Shown here piece by piece: positions 36,801 to 44,460 of a stretch of DNA of 47,318 bases. Both the position numbers and the translations under genes were made by a program. Numbering within the stretch: position 1 is the stretch's first letter; the number at the start of each line of letters is the position of its first letter. The notes under the pieces were generated by a model. That model searched no databases. It was not told where the DNA came from and was given only the letters and a program-made list of their open reading frames with translations. This stretch comes from Candidatus Kuenenia stuttgartensis. Its GTDB lineage: Bacteria > Planctomycetota > Planctomycetia > Planctomycetales > Planctomycetaceae. The stretch covers positions 1 through 47,318 of the forward strand of contig CAMAVB010000024.1 of the NCBI GenBank assembly GCA_945861465.1. Direction: 5' to 3'.

Positions 36801-36889
36801 CCGCGAAGGACGAACCGTTCCCCTGGGAAGCCGACGTCCGCGCCGCGATCGAGAAGCTTCGCGCCGAGAAGGAAATTGAAAAGACTTGA
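33872..36889 (+). CDS. DUF4062 - STAND/NACHT-like NTPase - TPR-like repeat protein
   Basis: 1005-residue cytoplasmic protein. Residues about 13-180 are a DUF4062-type domain: VMVSSTFTDLKEHRAAMIAAI at 15-35, YILVIGFKYG at 70-79, SITELEFDEAQRLNRPILLFI at 93-113. After a linker comes a P-loop NTPase with Walker A GGNGKS (249-254), Walker B LLMLDGLERV (331-340) and sensor KILISSRL (391-398), followed by a winged-helix-like region and about 450 residues of helical TPR-like repeats. This sensor-switch-effector plan is that of STAND ATPases, many of which act in signalling, cell death or phage defence; the role here is inferred. ATG 33872 is preferred over a TTG at 33827. From about residue 200 the gene becomes much more GC-rich with C-ending codons, unlike the first 200 codons and the neighbours. 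It stands alone. Confidence 0.8.
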   Translation: MKTGTSHSPRDIPQVMVSSTFTDLKEHRAAMIAAIHNHKLHANVMEHDDAKVSVDVIDSSLRMVRDSAAYILVIGFKYGQTPVCPNRNPKKLSITELEFDEAQRLNRPILLFIMDDNHPVTKNDIETIKSKETRLNAFRERAKKKEVGSSVNRVYAVFNSLGDFISKTGSPLNELCQLLDSNDESPSKAELSEQPKDANHAIPKPPAFYANPDYIGRNTFIGRAAQLQLLSDWAKPSDPTSVLLFEAIGGNGKSMLTWHWANDHAVNARSGHEPWAGRFWYSFYEKGAIMRGFCQHALAYMTGKPPETFEKWPMADLRKDLLAQLHQRPWLLMLDGLERVLVAYHRFDASEVRDEEVNRPTDKILNRDPCDAIRDEDTDLLRALAAAAPSKILISSRLIPRVLLNQAGIPLPGVKPLLLPGLDEPDAEALLRSCGVQGTSADIRYYLTNYCANHPLVIGVLAGLINSPGPHRGNFDGWADDADYGAKLNLASLDLIQSRNHILRAALDALEPASRQLLSTLALLSDAVDYDTVAAFNPHIPPEPKKLAETMQDLEHRGLLQYDDRTQRYDLHPVVRGVASGGMKAEDKQLYGQRVVDHYASQPHNPYEQAKTMEDVENGLHVVRTLLKLGHHQQAASAYRGDLAPALRLNLEAHVETLSLLRPFFPAGWDTLPKGVAPSDATYLTNESAIALNRCGERQKGLGAYGAALRVNLEITNWSNARIGLSNISINLSAQNLLAKALRVSAIAFDLATVREDDKAIFMSRLYLFADHSRVGNWSAAEETWRLLDPMGRAWSRGAYQKGTAEYGFAEFQFWQGSLQEEHLTAAATLAEQDGNRVTVRRLHGLRGAWRLEQGDWALAAASFDPAVTLARERRLVDEESETGLALAKHHLGQLTGDAARSEAERLAQLRQPAHRTLALLWLALGDTDQAQHHALAAYRWAWADGEPYVNRYELTRTTELLEQMHVPIPTLAPYDPAKDEPFPWEADVRAAIEKLRAEKEIEKT

Positions 36890-36941
36890 CTCTACCGAAT
36901 TCTGTGTCCAGTTAAGAAACCGAGTTTACAGGATGAATTCA

Positions 36942-37133
36942 GGCCCAACGGGCCGGCCCTGTGTCAGCCTGGGGCAACGCCCCAGGAATCAGATCAAGAC
37001 AGTAACGAAGCCCCAACGGGGCGGCCCTAAAATGATTTGCCGACTTAGCGCCGGCCCTTTGGGGCTTTTTAACCTGATATGCAGCGAACCTGGGGCGTTG
37101 CCCCAGGCTGACATAGGGCCGGCCCCTTGGGCC
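36942..37133. repeat. 192-bp element with 45-bp near-perfect terminal inverted repeats
   Basis: The arms 36942-36986 and 37089-37133 match at 43 of 45 positions when one is reversed, including a complete CCTGGGGC/GCCCCAGG hairpin within each arm. A second inverted pair lies inside (AAGCCCCAACGGGG against CCCTTTGGGGCTT). It is the largest member of the family also seen at 385-580 and 8552-8645. It fills the gap between the convergent STAND and HD-domain genes. It has no coding capacity and is MITE-like or an elaborate palindromic repeat. Confidence 0.88.
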
Positions 37134-37152
37134 TTTTAAAGGCACTGAATAC

Positions 37153-38502
37153 TCACGGCTGAAGCAAGTCCATAACCAGGTGATCCACAGAAAATCCCGG
37201 CGGAATCAAATCACGGATTTCCGGAGAAACGAAGATGCGGACTTTCTTCACGCAGTCGTCGAATTGCGTTTTCGCCATGGCGTCCACGACGGGCGAGACG
37301 TCACGCAGATGTCGATATTCACGGCTCGATCGAAACCACACATCCACGCGAAACTCGATTTCACGATGTTGCGGTGGAGCGTCGATCAGAACTGCCATCG
37401 ACGACAATTCCCGTCCGACAACCGCAGCGAGCATCCCGGTCAACTTGAGCGAACACGCTGCCAGTTGTGTGGCCGTGAGCTGTCGCAGCGCGCGATAGAG
37501 TGGTTCCTGATAATAGATGCTGTATTCCGCAAGCCGCTTGTGGAGTCTGCGGCGTGGGCCGAACAGGCCGTCGGTGAGCGATGCGACATCCGTGCCGCGC
37601 GCCGCCGAACACAGGCATCGAATCAGTTCAGATTCCGACATGCGAAACAGTGAATTCAGATCCAGGTTCGGCATTAGCTCCAGAAACGATCGCGCGAACA
37701 TGGTCGTCGCCGACCGCACGGCGTGGTGCCAGTAGACCTCCGTGAACATCACGTATCGTGCGAACACCATCATTTCGGCCGCTGTGCGTCCCTTGGATGT
37801 GATCGCGAGCCCGTCGCCGGCGGCGTTGACAATCAGCGAATTGATCAGCCGATTGCGGTCGAAGTGACGCCCATACGGGACACCGCAATGCTGACTGTCG
37901 CGCGACAGATAATCCATTTTGTCGATATCGACTGGCCCGGACAAAATCGAACGCCGTAACCGGCTGCTCGGCGAAGTCGATTTCGCCACCAGCACATCCA
38001 GAACTTCATCAGCGCTGACGTTCCATTGTGATTCCAGAACCTGAGTCAGCTCACCGTCAGGCTTCAGGAACTCTCTGGCGAAGACTTCATGCGGCGGCAT
38101 CTGCGGCAACTGCATGTCCTCAATCGGATGACAGAATGGCCAGTGCCCGATGTCGTGCAGCAAGGCGGCGACTATCAGAACTTCCGCATCGTGGCGCGAA
38201 ACAATTTCTGCAAATCTCGCATCACGACCCAACTGCCAGAGATACCTCAATGCGTTGTGGTAAACGCCCAGGGCGTGTTCAAACCGCGTATGAGTGGCAC
38301 CCGGATAAACGTGAGACGCGAGTGCCAGTTGCGTCACATGCCGAAGTCGCTGGAACTCCGCCGTATCGACAATGGCTCGGACGCGGGGCGTAAACGGGAC
38401 ATCCTGTTCCGTCGGAATTCGGACCACTCCGAACGAATTGCCGGCCTGTGCGAGTTCTGAAATGTCTGAATATGGGTGGCTCATTTGCAGCATTCTGGCC
38501 AT
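37153..38502 (-). CDS. HD-domain phosphohydrolase (dNTPase/SAMHD1-like)
   Basis: 449-residue HD-superfamily protein. The metal-binding residues are in HTRFEHALGVYH (about 71-82), LLHDIGHWPFCHPIED (about 114-129) and the late aspartate in GPVDIDKMDYLSRDSQHCG (about 190-208). The opening FTPRVRAIVDTAEFQRLRHVTQL is the conserved strand-helix of this COG1078 group, which includes dNTP triphosphohydrolases. The C-terminal part (about 290-449) is helical with no known motif. The substrate is not provable from sequence. ATG 38502 is used; ATG 38484 (MSHPYSD) is also plausible. It is convergent with the STAND gene across the 192-bp element. Confidence 0.85.
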   Translation of the reverse strand: MARMLQMSHPYSDISELAQAGNSFGVVRIPTEQDVPFTPRVRAIVDTAEFQRLRHVTQLALASHVYPGATHTRFEHALGVYHNALRYLWQLGRDARFAEIVSRHDAEVLIVAALLHDIGHWPFCHPIEDMQLPQMPPHEVFAREFLKPDGELTQVLESQWNVSADEVLDVLVAKSTSPSSRLRRSILSGPVDIDKMDYLSRDSQHCGVPYGRHFDRNRLINSLIVNAAGDGLAITSKGRTAAEMMVFARYVMFTEVYWHHAVRSATTMFARSFLELMPNLDLNSLFRMSESELIRCLCSAARGTDVASLTDGLFGPRRRLHKRLAEYSIYYQEPLYRALRQLTATQLAACSLKLTGMLAAVVGRELSSMAVLIDAPPQHREIEFRVDVWFRSSREYRHLRDVSPVVDAMAKTQFDDCVKKVRIFVSPEIRDLIPPGFSVDHLVMDLLQP

Positions 38503-38677
38503 TTGGAGTGCTTTTCACAAGCGGGCTGAATGCAAACAAACACGTGTCAAACTCCAATTTCGGGGAGCGTCGGATGCCAGCGCGTGGATGGGTCCGGATT
38601 CTGGAAACCCACCGACTACTTTGGCTACAAGAAAATGTCTCCCTTATGAACGCGCGGAGTCTGTCCAGGCACGTGCA

Positions 38678-40801
38678 TCAGGGTATCGGCGACAGATCTC
38701 CGATTTCGACGTCGTCCGGCTGTGCTTCCGTCGGCTCATGAGACATGAGTGGTTGAATCGCCCCCAGTGCCGGTTCAAGTTCATCAGCAACATCGGGTTC
38801 CATCTCTTCCAATGTCGCTTTGCCGACCACATTCTGCGCCGCGTTCAATTCCTGAGTCGGAGGTGCAGTGTCCGGGTCGTCAGCTATGCGAGCTTCTTCG
38901 TTTGCGGCAGATGAAGGATTTGTCATCAGGTCTCCAGCCAGCCGCAGGTCCTTATACACCAGCAGCGCGCCTTTTTCGTAGTTGACATTCTTCAGAGCCA
39001 CAGCGTATTCGGCCCGTGAGCGAAAGAACTGAATCTCGGCAGTGACCAGCCGGCGTTGAGCGTCCAGCAGGCGATCGGATTCAATCTCAATTCCTCTTTG
39101 TTTTTGGGTTGTCAGAGCTTTGAAATATTCATTCGCCGCGAGATACTGGTTCAGGTTGTTCTGCAGCCCCTGAAACGCACGAACAGCGTCGGCTGTCGCA
39201 CCGCTCAGATTGCTCACAATTTCACGTTGCTGCTCCTTCATGATCATACGTTCGCGGGCGAGCATGAGTTCTGCATGATCCACAGCTGCATGAGCTTTGC
39301 GGTATCCGATCGGAACGGTGAACTCGACGCCCATCATCCATTCCTGCGTGTCGCCGGTCACGAGATTACCCAGGGACGATGCGGGAGCAGTTCCGCCCTG
39401 GTTCCCACTGCCAATCAAATCGTTTCCAAATCCTCGGAATCGATATCGACCGACCGCGTCCAGTCGTGGGTTGACAAAATTGCGGGCTGCCAGCAGCTCC
39501 AGTTCGCGTTTTTTTACAGCGATATTCTGCTTCTGAATTTCAGGTCGCAACGTCATCGCTTCGTGCATACTGCTGTCCCAGTCAAAGTAGACGCTGGCCA
39601 TTGGTGGTTCGTCAGCAGGACGGATCAATGCACCATCGGATACAGGAAGTCCGGTGAGCAGTCGCAAACGACGTTCTGCCGCGAGCACACCGCTTCCGCC
39701 CTGAAGAGTCCCGCCGGTTGCGCCATTTCGCACCTGTGTACCTGGCAGGATCCGACCAGACAGCGCTTCATCCACTTCGGCTTTCAGCTGATAATACTGC
39801 TGCCGGGCAAGCGCCTCGGCGGCCGCATCCACGCCGATTCCGCTTTTGTTGGTCTGTGCTTCCTTCCAGATCACGAGAGCCTGTTCCATCGCTTTCTTGC
39901 GAGCGTCGAGTTCCCGGTAGGACAGGTAGAGATCCCAATAGGCATTTTCCACATTGCTGACAAAGTCGGTCAGGGCAATCGTAAAGTCATGCGAATTGAT
40001 GTCGGCGTTTGCTTTGGCGATCAGAATGCCGTTGTAGACACCGGGCGTTGCACCGGGGCCCGCGATACGGTTAAATTCGATTCCGGCACCCTGGAGCAAC
40101 GGCTGGCGAAGTTCGCCTTCAACCCAGGAATTCCAGGAGCTGTAAAAGGTATTGGCCGGTGCATTGTTCGCGTCATAATTGTTCACGCTGCGGAACGCCA
40201 GCAGCGAGCCAGTGGCAGTGCGTTTCGACAGTTCCAGTTGATAGTCGTTCAAATCCTGTCTGAAGAGTGTCGCACCGCCTGCGAAGAAATTGTTGTTGTA
40301 GATTCTGTTGTTGTTGCTGAAATTTGCCGTCGCTGCCAGTTGGGCATCAAAGTCACTCAGCGCGGACTCCATTCCGAAGCGAGGATCGGTTTCCTGGATC
40401 TGCGTGGCCAAAGTGGTACGCATTGCGTCCGGGGCTCGAAGTATGACACCCCCGAGATCCCGCATGACAGTTGCATGCTGCAGGGCATCCCGCAGAACTT
40501 CGTCCAGATTACGATCCACGTAAGAGATTTCATTTGTCTCGACCACATCCGCAGTGATCGGGGGGGCCGTATAACTGGCTTCATGGAATATTGGCGGTGC
40601 AGGGTTATCAATTTCAAGCGTCACGCGATCGACTTCAGTTGTGTCGTTTCCAGCGGTCTTGTGCCAAGTCTGCGGCCGTGTCACACAACCCGCAGACGAG
40701 ACCACCAAAGCGAGCACAAGCATGGCCGCACTTCGGTGCATGCGCGGCGTAAAAGAACGAAAGGAATCAATCCCGAGGTTTCTGCAGGCAGTTTGCAACA
40801 T
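38678..40801 (-). CDS. TolC-family outer-membrane channel lipoprotein
   Basis: 707-residue TolC/OEP-type protein. The N-terminus has a hydrophobic segment ending LVVSSAGC, a lipobox, so the mature protein is likely acylated. Two helical OEP repeats follow, with family-like stretches VENAYWDLYLSYRELDARKKAMEQAL, MTLRPEIQKQNIAVKKRELELL and RLLDAQRRLVTAEIQFFRSRAEY (quoted only to show the coiled-coil heptads). Between them lie strands expected of the barrel. An acidic tail of about 75 residues after the last helix is unusual. ATG 40801 is chosen; ATG 40741 leaves a shorter signal. It is divergent from the two HlyD-like genes and the M50 gene, and probably forms the outer-membrane exit of that system. 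Confidence 0.85.
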   Translation of the reverse strand: MLQTACRNLGIDSFRSFTPRMHRSAAMLVLALVVSSAGCVTRPQTWHKTAGNDTTEVDRVTLEIDNPAPPIFHEASYTAPPITADVVETNEISYVDRNLDEVLRDALQHATVMRDLGGVILRAPDAMRTTLATQIQETDPRFGMESALSDFDAQLAATANFSNNNRIYNNNFFAGGATLFRQDLNDYQLELSKRTATGSLLAFRSVNNYDANNAPANTFYSSWNSWVEGELRQPLLQGAGIEFNRIAGPGATPGVYNGILIAKANADINSHDFTIALTDFVSNVENAYWDLYLSYRELDARKKAMEQALVIWKEAQTNKSGIGVDAAAEALARQQYYQLKAEVDEALSGRILPGTQVRNGATGGTLQGGSGVLAAERRLRLLTGLPVSDGALIRPADEPPMASVYFDWDSSMHEAMTLRPEIQKQNIAVKKRELELLAARNFVNPRLDAVGRYRFRGFGNDLIGSGNQGGTAPASSLGNLVTGDTQEWMMGVEFTVPIGYRKAHAAVDHAELMLARERMIMKEQQREIVSNLSGATADAVRAFQGLQNNLNQYLAANEYFKALTTQKQRGIEIESDRLLDAQRRLVTAEIQFFRSRAEYAVALKNVNYEKGALLVYKDLRLAGDLMTNPSSAANEEARIADDPDTAPPTQELNAAQNVVGKATLEEMEPDVADELEPALGAIQPLMSHEPTEAQPDDVEIGDLSPIP

Positions 40802-41105
40802 GTTCCTGGATCCATCCACCAACAATGAAATTATCCCGGGGCATCTGTTTGTGCTTCGATCTGAACCGTACAAATGCGCAGGTCATCCCCCCAGCTTATC
40901 CATTGATCGGTTACTGGTCGTAGCGATATCAACAAATATGCGGGTTAGGACGGATTGTCCGGTGCGATCTGGTTGCTGGCACGGAAGAGCGATATTTTGC
41001 CGCGTTTCTTCGGCATGATTTGCTGATCGGTGCATCGTTGGCACATACATTTTCTGGTAGAAACGGCATGTCGAGCTGCGAGGGTGGATTGTAGTTGTCG
41101 ATTTC
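40802..41105. promoter_or_regulatory. Divergent control region of the TolC/HlyD/M50 cluster
   Basis: A 304-nt non-coding stretch between divergent starts, which must contain promoters for both sides. A+T-rich patches occur around 40925-40945 (ATATCAACAAATATGCGGG) and 41040-41060 (ACATACATTTTCTGG). No operator could be assigned. Confidence 0.45.
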
Positions 41106-43037
41106 ATGTTACCATTCGGACGCGCTCTGAAAGCGACTACGGTCGACGCCATCCGCACGGAGAATTCGGTGCATCATCGTTCACAACTGACAGATCAGCT
41201 CGATACGACAACGTTACTCAACGCAGCAGAACAAAGGCGACTGCGAGGAGGTGGCAAGGCAAGTCTCGTCTCGTGTCTGCTCGACGAAGTGTTTGCTGCG
41301 ATGTCGGCAAGTTCTGTTCATGTGTGGGAAGTGCTGGCGAAATCCGAGCCCCGACTGCTCTGGCAGCGCGGACAGGGCGAAGGTGTTCGAGAGCACGTTT
41401 TACATGCAGTGCTCGGACAGGTGAATCGCGTGTCTGCAGACGCAGAAACTTCAGACGGCGAGGCAATTACGAATTGGGTGACATCATCCGAAGTGGCGGA
41501 AGGTGTTCAGGTGGTGCTCGATCTGGCCCTCCCGCATGCATTGTTTGATCCGCAGCAGTTAATCGAACTCGTCGATGTGCTGGCAGACCTGCATCGCCGC
41601 AGTGCCGTGTCCGTCCTGCTGGAAGATTCCCGCCGCACAAGGGAATTGCTTCAGATTCTGGCACGGCTGCATGCAGATCTTGATGCAATTCATGTAGCGA
41701 CGTGTCTGGCAAGTGATCCGGCTGAATTCCTGAACTGTCACCGGATTTCTGTGGCTCGCAGACATTCGGAGACAAGCTGGGAGCTGGTAGCGGCAACCGC
41801 GGTCAATCATCCCGATCCTCGTTCAGACGCCAGTCGTCGGCTGTGCGGGATGATCAAAGCTGCGAGCCACGCCGCCGATCAGGACGCAGCCCGTGCGACG
41901 CCTGCGCCCCCTGCAAGACTGATCGGAACGTCGGATTCGCCAGCGGATGCCATGTTTAACAACCACCGCGTGCGACCGCTCTCGGTCTCTGGACGATGGC
42001 AGGATGCAGAATGGGCTGCAGTCTTTGAAGGGCTGACAGACGGCGCTGCCGTGCGATCTGAGGCAGCCTTGAACGAGATCTGCAGTCATGCCGCTCTGGC
42101 ATTTCAAAACTGCCGTGAATATTCAAACGCCGGAATCATGTCAGCGTTTCGAAGATTGCCGCAGGCGATGCGCCGCCGCCGAATGCTGGTTGCCGGTGGT
42201 CTGACCGCCGCTGCAGTTGTCGGACTGCTGGTACTGAAACTGGATCTGCGGATCGAAGTCATAGGAACACTCGTGCCCACTGAACGCATCTTTGTATTCG
42301 CGCCTGAGGATGGTGTCATCACCGATGTGTTCGTTGAAGACGGATCGCCGGTCGCTGAAAAGGATCTGCTTTGTACCCTTCGTAACGAAGATCTGGAAAT
42401 CCAGCTTGAGTCAATTGAAGGCGAAGTTGCGTCAACACAAGCGCGACTTGCCGCGTTAGAGTCACTTCGCGGGGATCGCAGTCTGACTCAATCCGGTATG
42501 CTGTCCATTGAGCAGGCCGAACTGAAAGAGCGCTTGATTTCTTTCGAATCGCAAGCGGACATTTTGAAACGCAGAATCTCACGACTGAAGATGCATGCCA
42601 CACTGGCGGGCCAGGTCTATGGCGATCGGCTGCAGGAGTTCCTGAAGGGGCGGCCAGTGCAGCGCGGTCAGTATTTGTTTGAACTGGCAAATCCCGCAGG
42701 AGACTGGGAGCTGGACATGAGAATTCCCGAAGTGGATATGCGTCATGTCATCCAGGGGCAGGCGGAAGTGCCGGATCCGTTGCGGATTTCGTTCGCCGTC
42801 GAAACTGACCCTGAGAAAGTGCTCACAACGTCGCTCGCGCGACTTTCGGCATCGACGGAAGTCGATGAGTTTGGGCGACTGTCCGTGACCGCATCCGCCA
42901 TTCCGCGGAAGACAGATCTCCTGCATCCGCGGCCGGGCGCAGGTCTGGTGGGTTATATTCATTGCGGCAGGCGGTCCGCAGGTTATGTGCTGTTTCGTCG
43001 AATGATTGAATCATTCCAGCGTGGCTGGTGGATGTAG
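41106..43037 (+). CDS. Membrane-fusion adaptor with large N-terminal GAF-like cytoplasmic domain
   Basis: 643-residue protein with unusual architecture. Residues 1-355 are soluble, and about 185-335 resemble a GAF domain (LHADLDAIHVATCLASD, ISVARRHSETSWELVAA, ALNEICSHAALAFQNC). One transmembrane helix (360-378) follows. Then comes an HlyD-type periplasmic part: a barrel-sandwich/lipoyl half-motif FAPEDGVITDVFVEDGSPV (398-416), a coiled coil (about 428-530) and a beta-barrel region to about 620. Standard HlyD adaptors have only a short cytoplasmic tail, so this one could relay a cytoplasmic signal to the envelope (inference). Its stop is 16 nt before the next HlyD gene. The ATG at 41106 is well placed. 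Confidence 0.75.
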   Translation: MLPFGRALKATTVDAIRTENSVHHRSQLTDQLDTTTLLNAAEQRRLRGGGKASLVSCLLDEVFAAMSASSVHVWEVLAKSEPRLLWQRGQGEGVREHVLHAVLGQVNRVSADAETSDGEAITNWVTSSEVAEGVQVVLDLALPHALFDPQQLIELVDVLADLHRRSAVSVLLEDSRRTRELLQILARLHADLDAIHVATCLASDPAEFLNCHRISVARRHSETSWELVAATAVNHPDPRSDASRRLCGMIKAASHAADQDAARATPAPPARLIGTSDSPADAMFNNHRVRPLSVSGRWQDAEWAAVFEGLTDGAAVRSEAALNEICSHAALAFQNCREYSNAGIMSAFRRLPQAMRRRRMLVAGGLTAAAVVGLLVLKLDLRIEVIGTLVPTERIFVFAPEDGVITDVFVEDGSPVAEKDLLCTLRNEDLEIQLESIEGEVASTQARLAALESLRGDRSLTQSGMLSIEQAELKERLISFESQADILKRRISRLKMHATLAGQVYGDRLQEFLKGRPVQRGQYLFELANPAGDWELDMRIPEVDMRHVIQGQAEVPDPLRISFAVETDPEKVLTTSLARLSASTEVDEFGRLSVTASAIPRKTDLLHPRPGAGLVGYIHCGRRSAGYVLFRRMIESFQRGWWM

Positions 43038-43053
43038 TTACGGAGAAAGTCAC

Positions 43054-44211
43054 ATGATGATGAACAACCGGAGTGAGATTCGTCGCGTTCGTTTGCACCG
43101 ACATGGCAGGTCTTACGTCACCCTGCAAATCGCAGGACTTGTCGCTGTGACACTGATGATCACTGCGTGTGCATCTGCTGATGATCAATTGCCGCCTGGA
43201 ACGGTGGAGGCACGCGACGTGTTTCTTCGCATTCAGGAATCCGCCGAATTGCCAGCCCTGGAGCGGGGACAGATCAAGCGACTTGACGCTGAACCCGGCG
43301 ACAACGTCGAATCCGGAGAGTTGTTGGCGGAACTCGATGATGTTGAAGCAAAGCTCAATCTGGAGCTGGCGCGGATCGACTTCGAGATTGCTCAGAAACA
43401 GTATCAGGAATCGACGGTGGTTCAGATTGCCAAAGCGACTCTGGATGAAGCCCGGCAATTATTAATTCAAACGAGGCTTGATGCCGACGCAGCAAAGTCG
43501 ATGGCTTCCGCAGATATTGGAATCAGGCAGGCCACTTTGGCAAGTGAAGTTTCAAAAGGAGATCTCGACCGGGCCACTGGAGCCCGTAAAGAATTCAGTT
43601 CCAGTGTCTCGGAACAGCAAATGGTCAAGCTGACGCTCGTCCGCGATCATGATCTGCTGAAACTGGAGCAGGCTCAGCTTGATAAGTCGATTGAAATCCT
43701 GCGGAGTCGAAGTCGTGACGCAATGGTAACTCAGCAGGAAGCCGCCGTGCAGCGTCTGGAACATGCACTGCAAAAGGCCGAGAGTGAGCATCAGGCAGCT
43801 GCATTGAATCTGAACGGTCTGCAAAAGCAAATTGAAATTACGCAGGAGCGGGTCGAGCGACGAAAGCTGAAGGCCCCTTTTGCAGGGATAATTGTTGAAC
43901 GGAAGCGAAGTCCGGGTGAGTGGGTTGAAACGGGAGAGCCTGTGCTGAGAATGATTCGGCTGGATGTGTTGTCGGTCGAAGGATATGTCAGTGCCCAGTT
44001 GATCACACCTGAGTCTCGCGGCCACAAGGTGATTGTCACATGCGGAAAGTCCGGCAATCCCAGGAAAATTGAGGGGGCTGTCGTATTTGTCAGTCCGGAA
44101 ATCGATTCCGTCAGTCAGCAGGTGCTTGTTCGTGCTGAAATCAGAAACCCGGATCTGCAGTTCCGCCCCGGCCAGCCAGCACAGATGTGGATTGCTCCTG
44201 AGAACCCCTAA
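43054..44211 (+). CDS. HlyD-family periplasmic adaptor lipoprotein
   Basis: 385-residue adaptor. The signal peptide ends in the lipobox ITAC (Cys39). The first lipoyl half-motif is RGQIKRLDAEPGDNVESGELL, a long coiled coil covers about residues 100-270, and the second half-motif is LKAPFAGIIVERKRSPGEW. A beta-barrel follows with FRPGQPAQMWI at the end. It resembles RND/MacA-type adaptors. GGAG lies 8 nt before ATG 43054; the upstream in-frame TTG overlaps the previous gene. The last residues (ENP) and the TAA stop lie in the left terminal repeat of the MITE-like element at 44201-44458, so the C-terminus may have been altered by that insertion. Confidence 0.85.
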   Translation: MMMNNRSEIRRVRLHRHGRSYVTLQIAGLVAVTLMITACASADDQLPPGTVEARDVFLRIQESAELPALERGQIKRLDAEPGDNVESGELLAELDDVEAKLNLELARIDFEIAQKQYQESTVVQIAKATLDEARQLLIQTRLDADAAKSMASADIGIRQATLASEVSKGDLDRATGARKEFSSSVSEQQMVKLTLVRDHDLLKLEQAQLDKSIEILRSRSRDAMVTQQEAAVQRLEHALQKAESEHQAAALNLNGLQKQIEITQERVERRKLKAPFAGIIVERKRSPGEWVETGEPVLRMIRLDVLSVEGYVSAQLITPESRGHKVIVTCGKSGNPRKIEGAVVFVSPEIDSVSQQVLVRAEIRNPDLQFRPGQPAQMWIAPENP

Positions 44212-44458
44212 AAAAACCTCCGTGGCCGCGTTATGTCGAGAGTGGCTGAGATGCAAGGAAGAACGACGAGACGACAAATGTCGTCGAGGAGTGATGACGC
44301 AGCAGATCGGCCGCTATCGACGCGACCCTCCGGGACGCTTGTGTTTGCGTCTCAGGCTGCGTCGTTCGTCATTGACGGGGTGGCCCGTCTCTTCCTCACT
44401 TCTTGCCTGAAACGCAACCACAAACGTCGCGGCTGACGCAGGTTTTGTTAGGGGTTCT
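44201..44458. mobile_element. 258-bp MITE-like element between hlyD-like and M50 genes
   Basis: Terminal inverted repeats AGAACCCCTAAAAAAACC (44201-44218) and the reverse of 44441-44458 match at 17 of 18 positions. Weaker similarity continues inward (CCGTGGCCGCG against GCGTCAGCCGCG). There is no transposase inside; a frame through it has no family features. The left end supplies the TAA stop of the adaptor gene. The right end supplies AGGGG, six nt before the M50 ATG, as its ribosome-binding site. No target duplication was identified. Confidence 0.7.
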
Positions 44459-44460
44459 TA

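Noticed and set aside
36504-37139. 211-codon plus-strand frame at the end of the STAND gene
   Set aside because: Out-of-frame shadow continuing into the inverted-repeat element; the GRPCVSLGQRPR-type sequence is translated repeat.
39056-40828. 590-codon plus-strand open frame across the TolC-like gene
   Set aside because: Antisense shadow of a gene with clear OEP helices and lipobox; no domain of its own.
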